Positions 26,496 through 36,296 are shown, counted from the stretch's first letter. The stretch: 64,000 nt of DNA from Oscillospiraceae bacterium (GCA_017516065.1 JAFWDQ010000003.1:87753-151752), one strand, 5' to 3'. The notes: a model not told the origin generated them from the sequence alone. A program made the numbers and translations.

Positions 26496-26524
26496 ATGAC
26501 AATCTGTCATGTGACATGCTGTCA
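26496..26524 (+). promoter_or_regulatory. Twin palindromic operators of the TetR regulator
   Basis: ATGACA-ATC-TGTCAT (26496-26510) and TGACA-TGC-TGTCA (26512-26524), centres 15 bases apart, just after the -10. They share the form TGACA-N3-TGTCA. Autorepression by the TetR protein is the natural reading. Confidence 0.65.
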
Positions 26525-26631
26525 TGTGACGGGTTGTCGGAACAAAGTTTTTCCTCCTGCAACGGGGCCGATCCGCCTCGTTGTCACGCCGCGGCCGTGC
26601 CGCCGCTGACCGGGAGAGAAAGAAGGCCGAT

Positions 26632-27261
26632 ATGCCAAGCAACACATTTTTCAACCTGCCCGACGAGAAGCGGAGCAAGCTGCTCTCCGCCGCCGTGCAG
26701 GAGTTCCGGCGAGTCCCCTTCAACGACTCGTCCATCAATAAGATCATCCAGGCCGCCGAGATACCGAGAGGCAGCTTTTACACCTATTTCGCCGACAAGG
26801 AGGATCTGCTGATCTATCTTCTCAACTGCTACTGGAACGATCTGTTCCGGCTGAGCGTACAGCACCTGCGGGAACATGACGGCGACGTGTTTTCCCTGTT
26901 CTATTATATGTTCGAATGCCTGCGTCCCGATCTGCCGGACGACCAGCGGGACCCGCTGGTGATGGAGCTGTTCGACATCATGCGCATCAACGCCTCCGTC
27001 TTCCCCTCCGTTTTCGGCCACTTCCAGAAGTCGGACGCGGAGGACAGAGCCCTGCAGGAGCTTCTGCCCCTGATCGACACCACGGAACTGCGTATGGACC
27101 AGCCAAGGGACCTGATCGCGATCCTCCGCATTCTGTTTGCCCAGACGGTCATGGCCATCTCCAGTTATCTGAGCGAGCGATGTACCGCCTCCCAGGCCCG
27201 GCTGGAGCTGGAAACTGATTTTGAATTCTTGCGTCGGGGCATCCTGCGGCCGACTTCATAA
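26632..27261 (+). CDS. TetR-family transcriptional regulator
   Basis: 209 residues from ATG 26632 (GAGAGAAAGAAGG upstream). N-terminal HTH: LLSAAVQEFRRVPFNDSSINKIIQAAEIPRGSFYTYFADKEDLL matches the TetR pattern with the usual recognition-helix Y-x-YF. The C-terminal ligand domain is all-helical and not assignable. It is the first gene of the operon with the three efflux genes (48 bases to the next ATG). It probably represses the operon until a toxic ligand binds. Confidence 0.9.
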   Translation: MPSNTFFNLPDEKRSKLLSAAVQEFRRVPFNDSSINKIIQAAEIPRGSFYTYFADKEDLLIYLLNCYWNDLFRLSVQHLREHDGDVFSLFYYMFECLRPDLPDDQRDPLVMELFDIMRINASVFPSVFGHFQKSDAEDRALQELLPLIDTTELRMDQPRDLIAILRILFAQTVMAISSYLSERCTASQARLELETDFEFLRRGILRPTS

Positions 27262-27309
27262 TGTAATAATAATGAATTTTTCATTTCCGAAAGAAAGGAT
27301 TTGACTGAT

Positions 27310-28761
27310 ATGAAGCACTCCGTTTTGAAGAAATTGATCGCCGGTGTCATGGCCGCCGCAATGCTGCTGACGCTGGCCCCGGCCCTGGCTGCTGAGCCCG
27401 CCGCTGCCGACGTCGGCGCCGAGGCCGCCGTGGCGGAACCTGCCGCGCCCGCCGAGGCCGCCGTGGCGGAGTCCGCCGAGCCCGCCGCTGCGGACGCCGC
27501 GCCTGCCGCCTCGGGTGTGACAAATGAGATCCCGCCCTGGGCCGTCGACTATGTAAAACAGGATACGGAGGCCTCCCCCACGGAAACCGACGGCACCGCC
27601 CCTGACGACGGTACTGCGGAGTCCGCCGAGACGCCCATCGAGAGCGAGCCCGCTGTCGTCCCCGACGAGCCGGGCACCGTCTCCTTTGAGAATCTGGAGT
27701 CCCGGGTCCGGGAGAACAACGTCAGCATCCTGGCGCTTCTGGAGAACATCGCCAGCATCGACGCGGTGGACTATGATCAAATGCGCGAGACCCTGCTGAA
27801 AAACATCCACAGCGTAGCCGCCAGCTCCCGCTATCTCTCCTCCTTCGGCATCGACACCAGCTCCATGGCCTCCGCCTCCCAGTCCCTGCTTGAAGCCTGG
27901 GACGCTCTGAAGGAGGGCGAGGTCCAGCAGGAGTATGCCGACGCCAAGCGGCAGCTGGAGTACGTCATCGACCTGACGGTCCAGGGCGCCCAGACGCTGT
28001 ATATCACCATCGTGACTCTGGAGCAGACCCTGGAGGACGGCCGGCAGGGCCTTGCGACCCTGGACCGCACCATCACGGAGATGGAGCTGCGCTATCAGCT
28101 GGGCCAGATCCCCGAGCTGACTCTCCTGCAGCTGAAGAATACCCGTGCCAACACCGTCAGTCAGCTGGAGACCCTGGAGCTGACCATCGCCAACCTCAAG
28201 GCCCAGCTGCAGGTCATGATCGGTGAGGATCCCACCGGTGAGATCACTCTGATGCCGCTGCCCGAGGTGACTCTGGAGCAGCTCGACGCCATGGATCTGG
28301 AGACGGATCTGGCGCAGGCCCAGGAGGCCAGCTGGACTCTGTATGACGCCGCCAACACCCTGGACGACGCCTATGACACCTACCGGGAGGACTGCCGTCT
28401 CTACTCCACTCCCGCCACCGCATACAATCTGGTCATGACCGAGCACACCTGGCAGGCTGCCCAGTATACCTACAAGGCCACCGTCCAGAGCTTCCAGCTG
28501 GCGTTCGGTCAGAATTTCCGGACCGTGAAGAACGACTGGTCCTCTTTCCAGGCCGCTCTGAGCGATTACGCCTTCCAGCAGAAGAATTACGCTGCCTCCG
28601 AGACGAAGTACTCTCTGGGTACCATCTCCTACAACGAGCTGCTCAATGAAAAGGACTCGCTCCTCTCCGCCGCAGCCGCCGTCGTCAAGGCCCGTACCAC
28701 CCTGTCCCAGGACTACAGCATCTACCGCTGGGCTGTGGAACGCGGCATCGTCAACCAGTAA
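27310..28761 (+). CDS. TolC-like outer-membrane-efflux-family protein
   Basis: 483 residues from ATG 27310; a TTG three codons upstream is in frame but worse placed. Signal peptide 1-27 (KKLIAGVMAAAMLLTLAPALA). A low-complexity Ala/Glu/Pro region spans about 28-120. Residues 125-483 are almost wholly coiled-coil helices with the TolC/OEP pattern: long heptads, YQLGQIPELTLLQLKNTRAN (the family's QG..S.LDLL-type hairpin) and its repeat KYSLGTISYNELLNEKDSLL. Such proteins are known in monoderm Clostridia beside MFP and RND genes, where they cannot form a classical outer-membrane pore. Localisation across the wall is inferred. Confidence 0.78.
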   Translation: MKHSVLKKLIAGVMAAAMLLTLAPALAAEPAAADVGAEAAVAEPAAPAEAAVAESAEPAAADAAPAASGVTNEIPPWAVDYVKQDTEASPTETDGTAPDDGTAESAETPIESEPAVVPDEPGTVSFENLESRVRENNVSILALLENIASIDAVDYDQMRETLLKNIHSVAASSRYLSSFGIDTSSMASASQSLLEAWDALKEGEVQQEYADAKRQLEYVIDLTVQGAQTLYITIVTLEQTLEDGRQGLATLDRTITEMELRYQLGQIPELTLLQLKNTRANTVSQLETLELTIANLKAQLQVMIGEDPTGEITLMPLPEVTLEQLDAMDLETDLAQAQEASWTLYDAANTLDDAYDTYREDCRLYSTPATAYNLVMTEHTWQAAQYTYKATVQSFQLAFGQNFRTVKNDWSSFQAALSDYAFQQKNYAASETKYSLGTISYNELLNEKDSLLSAAAAVVKARTTLSQDYSIYRWAVERGIVNQ

Positions 28762-28784
28762 CGGAGAAGAGGAGGAATAAAATA

Positions 28785-30026
28785 ATGAAACGCACAGTCA
28801 AGCTTCTGTCTCTGCTCCTTGCGCTGATCCTGATGCTCTCTCTGGCCGCCTGCGCCGGTCCCGGCGGTCCCGGTGGTCCCGGCGGCAAGAGCGATGACGA
28901 TACCCCGGAGGAGGACGACCCCGTTATCAGCTCCGTGGCCGTGGAGGTCCAGACCGTGGAGCACTCCACCATGGCCTCGGAGAGCACCGTCTCCGGCACC
29001 GTCACCGCCTCTGAGGTGACGGACGTCTATGCCTCTATCACCGCCCAGATCAATGCCTCTCCTCTGAAGGTGGGTGACACCGTCCACGCCGGTCAGACCG
29101 TCTGCATCCTGGACGTGTCCGCCTATCGGGACCAGCTGGTCTCCCTCCAGAGCAACTACAATTCCACCGCCGCCAGTCTGGCCAGCAACAAGCTCCTCTT
29201 TGAGGAGCAGATCGCCCAGGCGGAGAAGAATATCAGCGACACCAAGGCCCTGCTGGCGATCGGCGCGGCCTCTCAGGCACAGCTGGAAGCGGCAGAGCTG
29301 ACTCTGCTGCAGCTCACCACCACCCGCGACACCACCATCCGGCAGCTGGAGGACGGCATGACCAGCATCTCCTCCAACATCAAGACCCTCCAGGACAACA
29401 TCTCCAAGGGCACTGTCTCCGCCCCCGTTTCCGGCACCATCGTCACCCTCAACGCCGACGTGGGCTCCTACTGCTCCCCCAGCTATCCCGTGGCCACCAT
29501 CGCCGACAGCTCCGTGCTCCAGGTGAACGTGGCCGTGTCCGAGGCCCTGCTGCCGAAGCTGTCCGTGGGCCAGTCCTGCACCGTGACCATCGGCGCCGTC
29601 TCCGACAGGACCTGGAACGGCACCATCAAGAGCATCTCCCCCTCCCCCAACCCCGTTACGAACCTGTACGATCTGGAGATCCGTCTGCCCTCCGGCACAG
29701 GCGCCAAGGCCGGCCTCTTCGCCAGCGTCACCTTTGCCACGGACGCCTCTTACAATACGATCACGATCCCCTCTGACGCCATTCTGACCTCCGGCAACGC
29801 CGACTACGTCTTCACTGTGGACGAGAACAGCGTGGCCCACAGAGTTTACGTCACCCGGGGCCAGACCAGCGGCGGCCTCACGGAGATCACCTCCGGCCTG
29901 TCCGGCGGTGAAACGCTGGTCACCAGCGGTCAGACGTATCTGTCTGAGGGCACCGCAGTGCGTATCGTCTCCGGCGCGGCGGATGACTCCGCCTCCGCCG
30001 TCACGGTGGAGGATGCGAGTCTATGA
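28785..30026 (+). CDS. RND efflux periplasmic-adaptor-type (MFP/HlyD) lipoprotein
   Basis: 413 residues. Lipoprotein signal with lipobox LAAC (about residue 22-25), followed by a Gly-Pro-rich spacer. The lipoyl-like halves (VYASITAQINASPLKVGDTVHAGQTVCILD and VSAPVSGTIVTLNADVGSYCSP) flank a coiled-coil hairpin of about 80 residues. Beta-barrel and membrane-proximal domains follow (ILTSGNADYVFTV ... GLSGGETLVTSG). AGAGGAGG precedes the ATG. Its stop overlaps the RND start (ATGA), so the two are coupled. Confidence 0.92.
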   Translation: MKRTVKLLSLLLALILMLSLAACAGPGGPGGPGGKSDDDTPEEDDPVISSVAVEVQTVEHSTMASESTVSGTVTASEVTDVYASITAQINASPLKVGDTVHAGQTVCILDVSAYRDQLVSLQSNYNSTAASLASNKLLFEEQIAQAEKNISDTKALLAIGAASQAQLEAAELTLLQLTTTRDTTIRQLEDGMTSISSNIKTLQDNISKGTVSAPVSGTIVTLNADVGSYCSPSYPVATIADSSVLQVNVAVSEALLPKLSVGQSCTVTIGAVSDRTWNGTIKSISPSPNPVTNLYDLEIRLPSGTGAKAGLFASVTFATDASYNTITIPSDAILTSGNADYVFTVDENSVAHRVYVTRGQTSGGLTEITSGLSGGETLVTSGQTYLSEGTAVRIVSGAADDSASAVTVEDASL

Positions 30027-33000
30027 AGGAACAGCGATTAGGCATCTCCGGCTTCTGTATCAAGCATAAGGTCGCGCCGATCCTGATCTTCATCCTGCTG
30101 GTGATCTTCGGCCTGACCCAGTTCTCCAACCTCTCTCTGGCCCTGATGCCGGACATGGACTTCCCCTACTCCGTGGTGCTGGGCGTCTATCCCGGCGCCA
30201 GCCCGGAGGACGTGGAGGATCTGGTGGCCAAACCCATCGAGGAGGCTATGGCCGGCGTGTCCAACCTCAAGGAGCTCACCTCCACCTCCTCGGAGAACAT
30301 GTGCTACGTGGTCCTCCAGTTCGAGGACGGCACCAACATGGACGTGGCCAACATGAAGATGCGGGAAAAGCTGGACGCCGTCATCCTGCCGGAGGATTGT
30401 CAGGATCCCACTATCATGAACATCAACATGGACATGATGCCCGTGTGCATGATCGCCCTTACCGGCGATGATCTGGCCAATCTGCAGTCCACGGCGGAGA
30501 AGAATATCACCCCCAGCCTGGAGCGGCTGGACGGCGTGGCCTCCGTAACCATCTCCGGCGGCGTGACCCGTCAGGCCGTGGTTGAGGTCAATCCGGACCG
30601 GATGGCCGGCTACGGGCTGTCCATCTCCTACATCTCCAACTTCCTGGCCGCCGCCAACGTTCTCTATCCCGGCGGCACTCTGGAAAACGGCAATCAGGTG
30701 CTCAACGTCCACACGGACGGCAAGTTTTCCTCTCTGGACGACGTGGCCTCCACCCGGATCGCCCTGCCCACCGGCGGGACCATCCGGCTCGACGAGGTGG
30801 CCTCCATCTACTGGGACAACGTGAAATCCGATTCCATCGCCCGCTCCGACGGCGAGGACTGTGTGATCCTTTCGGTCTCCAAGCAGTCCGGCTCCAACAC
30901 CGTGGCCGCCGCCGAGGCGGTGACGGCAACCATGGAGGAGCTGAGCCGGGACTATCCCAATCTGAACTATCAGGTCATTATGGACCAGAGCGAGTACATC
31001 CATCTGTCCATCCATTCCCTGATCCAGAACATCGTCCTGGCCGTCATCATCGCCGCCATCGTGGTGTTTCTCTTCCTGCGTCAGCTGGGCGCCACCGCCA
31101 CCATCGTCATCTCCATGCCGGTGTGTATCCTCACGGTTTTCGTGCTCATGCGGCTGTGCAACGTCACGATGAACCTGATGAGTCTCGGCGGCATCGGGAT
31201 AGGCGTCGGCATGATCGTGGACAACTCCGTGGTCGTGCTGGAAAACATCTTCCGCTATCAGGCCGACGGCCGGGACCGCTGGGCCTCCTGCGTGCAGGGC
31301 GCCCGGGAGGTTTCCATGTCCGTCATCGCCTCCACCCTGACCACCGTGGTGGTCTTCCTGCCGGTGGCGCTGTCCCAGGGCATGGTGGTGCAGATGTTCC
31401 GGGATCTGTGTCTGACCATCGTGTTCCTGATCCTGGCCTCTCTGCTCATCTCCCTGACGCTGGTCCCCGTGCTGTGCTACTTCTTCCTGGACGAGGTCAA
31501 GGTCCAGAAACGGGCCATGCGGCAGGCGGCCAGGGCCGGAAGGAGCCGGTCCCAGCAACTCAAATCCCGGATGGGCCGGGGCTATCAGAAGGTGCTGTCC
31601 CACTTTGTGGATCACCGCTGGCGGGCCGTCATTATCACCGTGGTCCTGATCATCCTGTTCCTGGGCGTGGCGTCCAGGGCCACGATGATCCTGGTCCCCG
31701 ACACGGACCAGAGCTCCATCTCCATCAACGTCTCCATGCCCATCGGCAGTGAAATGGAGAAGTCCGCCGAGATCTCCGACCGGATCCTCGCCATCGCGGA
31801 GCGGGAGATCCCGGAGGTGAAATCCTTTTACTATACGGCCCAGGACGAGTCCTCCTCCGTTGTCCTCACCCTGGTGCCCATGGAAGAGCGCGACCGCTCC
31901 GCCAAGGAGATCGCCGACGAGCTGCGTCCCCTGCTGCAGGATATCGCCGGCTGCAAGATCACCCTGGACGCCTCCGGTATGACATCCACCGGCTTTGACT
32001 CCAGCGACGCAGAGGTCAAGATCACCGGCCCCGACTACAAGGTCCTGACCGCTATCGCCGCCGATCTGGAGACACGGATCGCCGCGCTGCCGGATGCCAT
32101 CGACGTGAACAACGCCGCCAGCGAGCAGGTGCCGCAGATCAACATCTACGTCAACAACGACAACGCCGCCCGCTTCGGTCTGACCACCGCCACCATCGGC
32201 GCCGCGGTCCGGTCCGAGCTCACCGGCGCCACCGCCACCACCATGACCATCAACGGCTCTGAGATCGACGTGGTGGTCAAGGGCAACGAGGCCTCCTCTC
32301 AGAGTCTGGACGCTCTGAAGGCCATGCCGCTGCCCGCCGCCACCGGCGGCACCATCCCCCTGTCCCTGGTGGCCGACGTCGCCATCGAGCTGGCGCCCCA
32401 GACCATCACCCGGGAAAATCAGACCCCCTCCGTTTCCGTCACCGCCAATTCCAAGGCCGGAGACGCCAACGCTCTGACTGCGGCGATCCAGGCGGAGATC
32501 CTGGACGGCTATGCCGTTCCGGACGGTTACTTCATCGAGAACGGCGGCGTCATGCAGGATATCATGGAAAACTTCGGCACGCTGATCACCGCGCTGCTCA
32601 TCTCCATCGTTCTGCTGTACTTCGTCCTGGCTGTCCAGTTCGAGTCCTTCCTTATGCCTGTGGCGATCATGCTCATCATGCCCATCGCCTTCTCCGGCGC
32701 CCTCTTCGGTCTGCCGGTGACCGGCCAGGACATCTCCATGACGGCTCTGCTGGGTCTGGTCATACTGGCAGGCACGGTGGTCAATTCCTCCATCATCCTC
32801 ATCTCCTATATCAACATCCGGCGGGAGAACTTTGAGGAGGATAAGCGGACCGCCATCCTCAACGCCTGCCCCCGCCGGGTGCGGCCCGTTATGATCACCA
32901 CCCTGACCACGGTCCTGGGTCTGATGCCCATGGCCCTGGGCATCGGCGGCGAGGGCTCGGAGATGATGATGCCTATGGCCATCGTCATGATCTCCGGCAT

Positions 33001-33148
33001 GGTCATCTCTACGATCCTGACCCTGCTCTTCACCCCGGTGTACTACTCCCTGATCGACAGTCTGACCAACCAGTTCAGGAAGCTGGGCCGGAGAAAGCGC
33101 CGGGAGGCCAGAGCCGGACAGGAACCCATTTTCCCCGATATCCTCTGA
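30023..33148 (+). CDS. RND-family efflux permease
   Basis: 1041 residues, the usual length. Twelve membrane helices in two sixes: TM1 near 14-34, large extracytoplasmic loop, TM2-6 near 330-470, TM7 near 540, second loop, TM8-12 near 865-1010. The TM4 proton-relay motif reads GVGMIVDNSVVVLENI, with one Asp kept and the second replaced by Asn, as in many Gram-positive RND pumps. Signature VYPGASPEDVEDLVAKPIEEAM near the N-terminus is HAE-like. Drug, lipid or peptide substrate is unknown. It is the last gene of the operon. Confidence 0.95.
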   Translation: MKEQRLGISGFCIKHKVAPILIFILLVIFGLTQFSNLSLALMPDMDFPYSVVLGVYPGASPEDVEDLVAKPIEEAMAGVSNLKELTSTSSENMCYVVLQFEDGTNMDVANMKMREKLDAVILPEDCQDPTIMNINMDMMPVCMIALTGDDLANLQSTAEKNITPSLERLDGVASVTISGGVTRQAVVEVNPDRMAGYGLSISYISNFLAAANVLYPGGTLENGNQVLNVHTDGKFSSLDDVASTRIALPTGGTIRLDEVASIYWDNVKSDSIARSDGEDCVILSVSKQSGSNTVAAAEAVTATMEELSRDYPNLNYQVIMDQSEYIHLSIHSLIQNIVLAVIIAAIVVFLFLRQLGATATIVISMPVCILTVFVLMRLCNVTMNLMSLGGIGIGVGMIVDNSVVVLENIFRYQADGRDRWASCVQGAREVSMSVIASTLTTVVVFLPVALSQGMVVQMFRDLCLTIVFLILASLLISLTLVPVLCYFFLDEVKVQKRAMRQAARAGRSRSQQLKSRMGRGYQKVLSHFVDHRWRAVIITVVLIILFLGVASRATMILVPDTDQSSISINVSMPIGSEMEKSAEISDRILAIAEREIPEVKSFYYTAQDESSSVVLTLVPMEERDRSAKEIADELRPLLQDIAGCKITLDASGMTSTGFDSSDAEVKITGPDYKVLTAIAADLETRIAALPDAIDVNNAASEQVPQINIYVNNDNAARFGLTTATIGAAVRSELTGATATTMTINGSEIDVVVKGNEASSQSLDALKAMPLPAATGGTIPLSLVADVAIELAPQTITRENQTPSVSVTANSKAGDANALTAAIQAEILDGYAVPDGYFIENGGVMQDIMENFGTLITALLISIVLLYFVLAVQFESFLMPVAIMLIMPIAFSGALFGLPVTGQDISMTALLGLVILAGTVVNSSIILISYINIRRENFEEDKRTAILNACPRRVRPVMITTLTTVLGLMPMALGIGGEGSEMMMPMAIVMISGMVISTILTLLFTPVYYSLIDSLTNQFRKLGRRKRREARAGQEPIFPDIL

Positions 33149-33170
33149 TCATCGTTTCCTTCTTTTTCCC

Positions 33171-33228
33171 AAAAAACAAAGATCGGGCCGGACGGCTTCA
33201 CGCCGTCCGGCCCGATCTTTGTTTTTTC
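33171..33228. terminator. Bidirectional terminator between RND and macro-domain genes
   Basis: About 25-base near-perfect stem with core GATCGGGCCGGACGGC (33181-33196), a small loop, A-run left and T-run right. It serves both converging genes. Confidence 0.88.
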
Positions 33229-33233
33229 TTTTC

Positions 33234-34223
33234 TCAGAGCGAGCCCAGCAGGGCCTGGTCAAAGGCGAACAGCGCCTCGTTGATGGCGTAGATATCGTAC
33301 TCGCCCCGGCGGATGAAATAGTCCACGATGATGTCGAACCTGCTGCTCCGGGACAGGGCAAAGCCCGCCTTTCTCAGCAGCTCCTCCGTTTCCTCCGGGG
33401 ACAGCTCCAGCGCGACGGCGAAGGCCACGGCGGTAGGCTTGCTGGGCCGGTAGTGGACGTCGCTGCGGATCTTGGAGAACAGCTTGCGGTCGATGTTGGC
33501 CCGCTTGTAGCAGGCCGCGTCGGTCATGTGCTTCTCGTCGATCTTCCGCAGCAGCATCTGAGAGAAGCTCTCGTCCAGCTGCTCCACCAGACGCTCCAGA
33601 GACGCCGGCGCCGCGTCGGCGCAGACCGCCGCCTCTTCGCAGACGGACTTCTCCGCTCTCCCGGCGGCGGAAAAGAGTCCGCTCTTTGCCGCCGTGTCGG
33701 TCCGCTCCTCCCTAAGGCGCCGGACAAGGCCCTCATAGGTCTCTCCCTCCAGGACGAAGCTGCCCGGATCGAAGATGACCAGATAGACCAGCATCTCGTG
33801 CTCCTCCAGAAACGCCCGGATGGTCTCCACCGCCACCTGCAGGGCCTGGGCCCTGGGATAGCCGTAGATGCCGGAGGAGATCAGCGGGAAGGCCACGCTT
33901 TGGCAGCCGTTGTCCCGGGCCAGCTCCAGAGACGTGCGGTAGCTGGAGCGCAGCAGCGCCTCCTCTCCATGGCCGCCGCCCCGCCAGCGGGGCCCCGGCG
34001 TGTGGATGACGTAGCGGCACGGCAGGCGGTACGCCCCGGTGATCTTCGCCTGTCCCGTGGGACAGCCGTGAAGGGTCCGGCACTCGGCCAGCAGCTCCGG
34101 GCCGGCGGCCCGGTGGATGGCCCCGTCCACGCCGCCGCCGCCCAGCAGGCTGGTGTTGGCGGCGTTGACGATGGCGTCGCAGTCCATCGTCGTGATGTCC
34201 CGCCGAACGATCAGAAATGGCAT
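33234..34223 (-). CDS. Macro-domain protein (ADP-ribose binding) with C-terminal helical domain
   Basis: 329 residues from ATG 34223 (GAGGTGCAGGG upstream). Residues 1-155 form a macro domain: [29 protein letters not shown], and [13 protein letters not shown] near the catalytic loop. This group removes ADP-ribose from proteins or O-acetyl-ADP-ribose. Residues 195-329 are helical with an HTH-like segment ([29 protein letters not shown]), a tail often found on Clostridial macro proteins. It lies downstream of a VWA gene on the same strand. Possible partnership with the SIR2-like protein is speculative. Confidence 0.85.
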   Translation of the reverse strand: MPFLIVRRDITTMDCDAIVNAANTSLLGGGGVDGAIHRAAGPELLAECRTLHGCPTGQAKITGAYRLPCRYVIHTPGPRWRGGGHGEEALLRSSYRTSLELARDNGCQSVAFPLISSGIYGYPRAQALQVAVETIRAFLEEHEMLVYLVIFDPGSFVLEGETYEGLVRRLREERTDTAAKSGLFSAAGRAEKSVCEEAAVCADAAPASLERLVEQLDESFSQMLLRKIDEKHMTDAACYKRANIDRKLFSKIRSDVHYRPSKPTAVAFAVALELSPEETEELLRKAGFALSRSSRFDIIVDYFIRRGEYDIYAINEALFAFDQALLGSL

Positions 34224-34295
34224 CCCTGCACCTCGATTCTCATTTGATACCGTCAGTATACCGCCGCCGCCGCCGAAATGCAACCGAAACCGGCG

Positions 34296-34931
34296 TTACC
34301 GCTCCCCGTCCTCCCGGAGCCGACGGCTCCAGTCGGCGGAGAGGCGCTTCGATGCCCGGACGGCGCAGGCGGCCTCCGCCACCGTCTCATACAGCGTCCG
34401 GGTGCCCTTCCGGTCCGCCCTGTAGGTCACGGCCCGGTCCTCGTCGATGCCGAACTGCGCGGCGGTCTCCACCGCGTCGATGTTGGCCCCCAGGAACAGG
34501 AATTCCCAGCCCGCCTCCTTCTTCTCGCAGATCATCTTTTTCACCTCGTCGCTGCCGAAGCGGCGGCTGGCGTTCTCCAGGCCGTCGGTGGTGATGACGA
34601 ACAGGGTGTGCTCCGGCACGTCCTCCGGCCGGGCGTATCTGTGGATGTTCCCGATGTGGCGGATGGCGCCGCCGATGGCGTCCAGCAGGGCGGTGCAGCC
34701 CCGGACGGTGTAGTCCCGGTCCGTCATGTCCGGCACCCGGTCCAGAGGCACCCGGTCGTGGAGGACCTGCGTCCCGCTGTCGAAGAGCACTGTGGACACG
34801 AAAGCCCGGCCCGGCTGCCGCCGCTGCTTTTCCAGCATGGCGTTGAACCCGCCCACGGTGTCCCGCTCCAGACCGTGCATGGAGCCGCTGCGGTCGAGGA
34901 TGAAGACCAGCTCTGTCAGATCGTTTTTCAT
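34296..34931 (-). CDS. VWA-domain protein
   Basis: 211 residues, essentially one von Willebrand A domain. The metal-ion-dependent adhesion site is intact: DRSGS (Asp13, Ser15, Ser17), a Thr in RGCTALLDAIG and Asp in VITTDGLENASRRF. No signal peptide, so probably cytosolic, like the VWA proteins that partner AAA ATPases or act in tellurium-type stress systems. No AAA partner is adjacent; the next gene down is the macro-domain protein (72 bases away). Start supported by CAGGAGG upstream. Confidence 0.85.
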   Translation of the reverse strand: MKNDLTELVFILDRSGSMHGLERDTVGGFNAMLEKQRRQPGRAFVSTVLFDSGTQVLHDRVPLDRVPDMTDRDYTVRGCTALLDAIGGAIRHIGNIHRYARPEDVPEHTLFVITTDGLENASRRFGSDEVKKMICEKKEAGWEFLFLGANIDAVETAAQFGIDEDRAVTYRADRKGTRTLYETVAEAACAVRASKRLSADWSRRLREDGER

Positions 34932-35062
34932 TTGCGTGACCTCCTGTTTTTGTTTTGTCGGTCACATCATACCGCAGGCATATCCCCCGGAGGTCGCATG
35001 GCAGACGACAAATGCGAAAAAAAGAGAGCCGCTCCCGCAGCTCTCTCCCATTCAAAAATCAA

Positions 35063-36265
35063 TCAGAAGCAGAACACTTTACGGCACAGCCGTTTGCCCG
35101 CATCGGTTTTCATGACTCTGTCCATAAAGTTCCGGATATTCTCCCTGCTGTACCCGTTCTCGGCCGCGTTGGCGATGTAATCCGCTTCAACGAGGATCTG
35201 CCAGTCCGGGCCGTCGATGCCCGTGAACGTGTGGTGATGCCCCACGAGATACGCGACGCGTTCGATCTGTACTCCGCTCATTCCGGAATCGGACAGAAAC
35301 GCTCTGACCATCGGTGTGCCCTCGGCCTCCTGATGTTTGCCGTTTGTGTCCCCGTACTTCTCCCGACACAGCGGGCAGGCTATGTCATGCGTTATGGCCG
35401 CGATTTCCAGAAGATACTGCGTTTCCGCGCTCAGGCCCTCCAGCTGACCGATCGTTCTGGCATACGTCCACACGCGGATAAAGTGATCGATATCGTGGAG
35501 ACTGCCGTCGGAGAAAGCGATCATCTTTTCCATGATCCGCGCCGCGGACGCCCGGGTCTGTCCCGCATAATCGTCCATCATGGCGTCAAGGAAAGCGGAG
35601 AGCAGGCGGTTCATGTCCGTGTAATCATACGCAAGGAGTTCGTCCGGCGTCTGTACGAAAGGTCCCGCAAGCCCAGGGTCTCCGCCCGCGTCGTCCAGTC
35701 CGGCGGCAAGGATCTCCCGGGTGAACTCCATATGCGCCTGGAAGCCGTAAACGTATTTGCCGTACCGCACGATCTGACGCGGGCATCCTTCGCTTTCAGC
35801 CAGGATCACGGAATCCGCCGTCAGGCCCGGCATATCGTTATGCCATTGTCCGGCATCGAAAACGTCCGGAAAAGAGCGCAGGAACGGATCTGCTCTCCCC
35901 TCCTCCGTCAGCTTTACCCTGATGGAGCCGAGTTCCTTTTCCGGGCTGTGCTCATATGGTGCGCCCAATGCCTCCCCGACGAGTTGGGCGCCGAGACAGA
36001 CGCCGACGACCACCCGGCCCGCTTCTATGTAGCTTCTTATCAGCGTCTGTTCGGCGGCGGAGTCATAATAATCGCACTCCTCCTGCGTGGTCGCCGGGCA
36101 CTGATGCCCTCCCAGCACGACCAGGAGGTCTGCCGTCACCTCCCGCGGGAGTCCTTCATGCAGCCAGCATCTGGTGAACGATACGTCATGTCCGTTGCGG
36201 AGCGCCCAGGAGAGATACTCGCCCGGCCCGACCCATGAATCCTGTTGAATAAAGTGTACTTTCAT
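35063..36265 (-). CDS. Class I glutamine-amidotransferase domain fused to an HD-domain
   Basis: 400 residues. Residues 1-235 are a GATase1 (GMP-synthase-like) domain with nucleophile Cys90 in VVGVCLGAQLVG and His178/Glu180 in YGFQAHMEF, giving a complete Cys-His-Glu triad. Residues 250-400 are an HD phosphohydrolase domain: LHDIDHFIRVW, His293-Asp294 in AITHDIA, His311, His343/344 in VGHHHT and Asp362 in LVEADYIANA, the five-ligand pattern. Each half also exists alone in other genomes. I infer a nucleotide- or glutamine-linked dual enzyme. It follows the GNAT gene by 31 bases on the same strand. Confidence 0.82.
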   Translation of the reverse strand: MKVHFIQQDSWVGPGEYLSWALRNGHDVSFTRCWLHEGLPREVTADLLVVLGGHQCPATTQEECDYYDSAAEQTLIRSYIEAGRVVVGVCLGAQLVGEALGAPYEHSPEKELGSIRVKLTEEGRADPFLRSFPDVFDAGQWHNDMPGLTADSVILAESEGCPRQIVRYGKYVYGFQAHMEFTREILAAGLDDAGGDPGLAGPFVQTPDELLAYDYTDMNRLLSAFLDAMMDDYAGQTRASAARIMEKMIAFSDGSLHDIDHFIRVWTYARTIGQLEGLSAETQYLLEIAAITHDIACPLCREKYGDTNGKHQEAEGTPMVRAFLSDSGMSGVQIERVAYLVGHHHTFTGIDGPDWQILVEADYIANAAENGYSRENIRNFMDRVMKTDAGKRLCRKVFCF

Positions 36266-36296
36266 ATCGCTGTCTCCCCAAGTCTCGATCTCACTA

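Noticed and set aside
30038..31615. 525-codon open frame antisense to the RND permease
   Set aside because: His- and Gly-rich shadow of a highly conserved gene; no domain.
20711..34931. SIR2, macro and VWA genes as one defence island
   Set aside because: They are separated by ordinary metabolic, efflux and surface genes over 14 kb; no nuclease, helicase or methylase is present.
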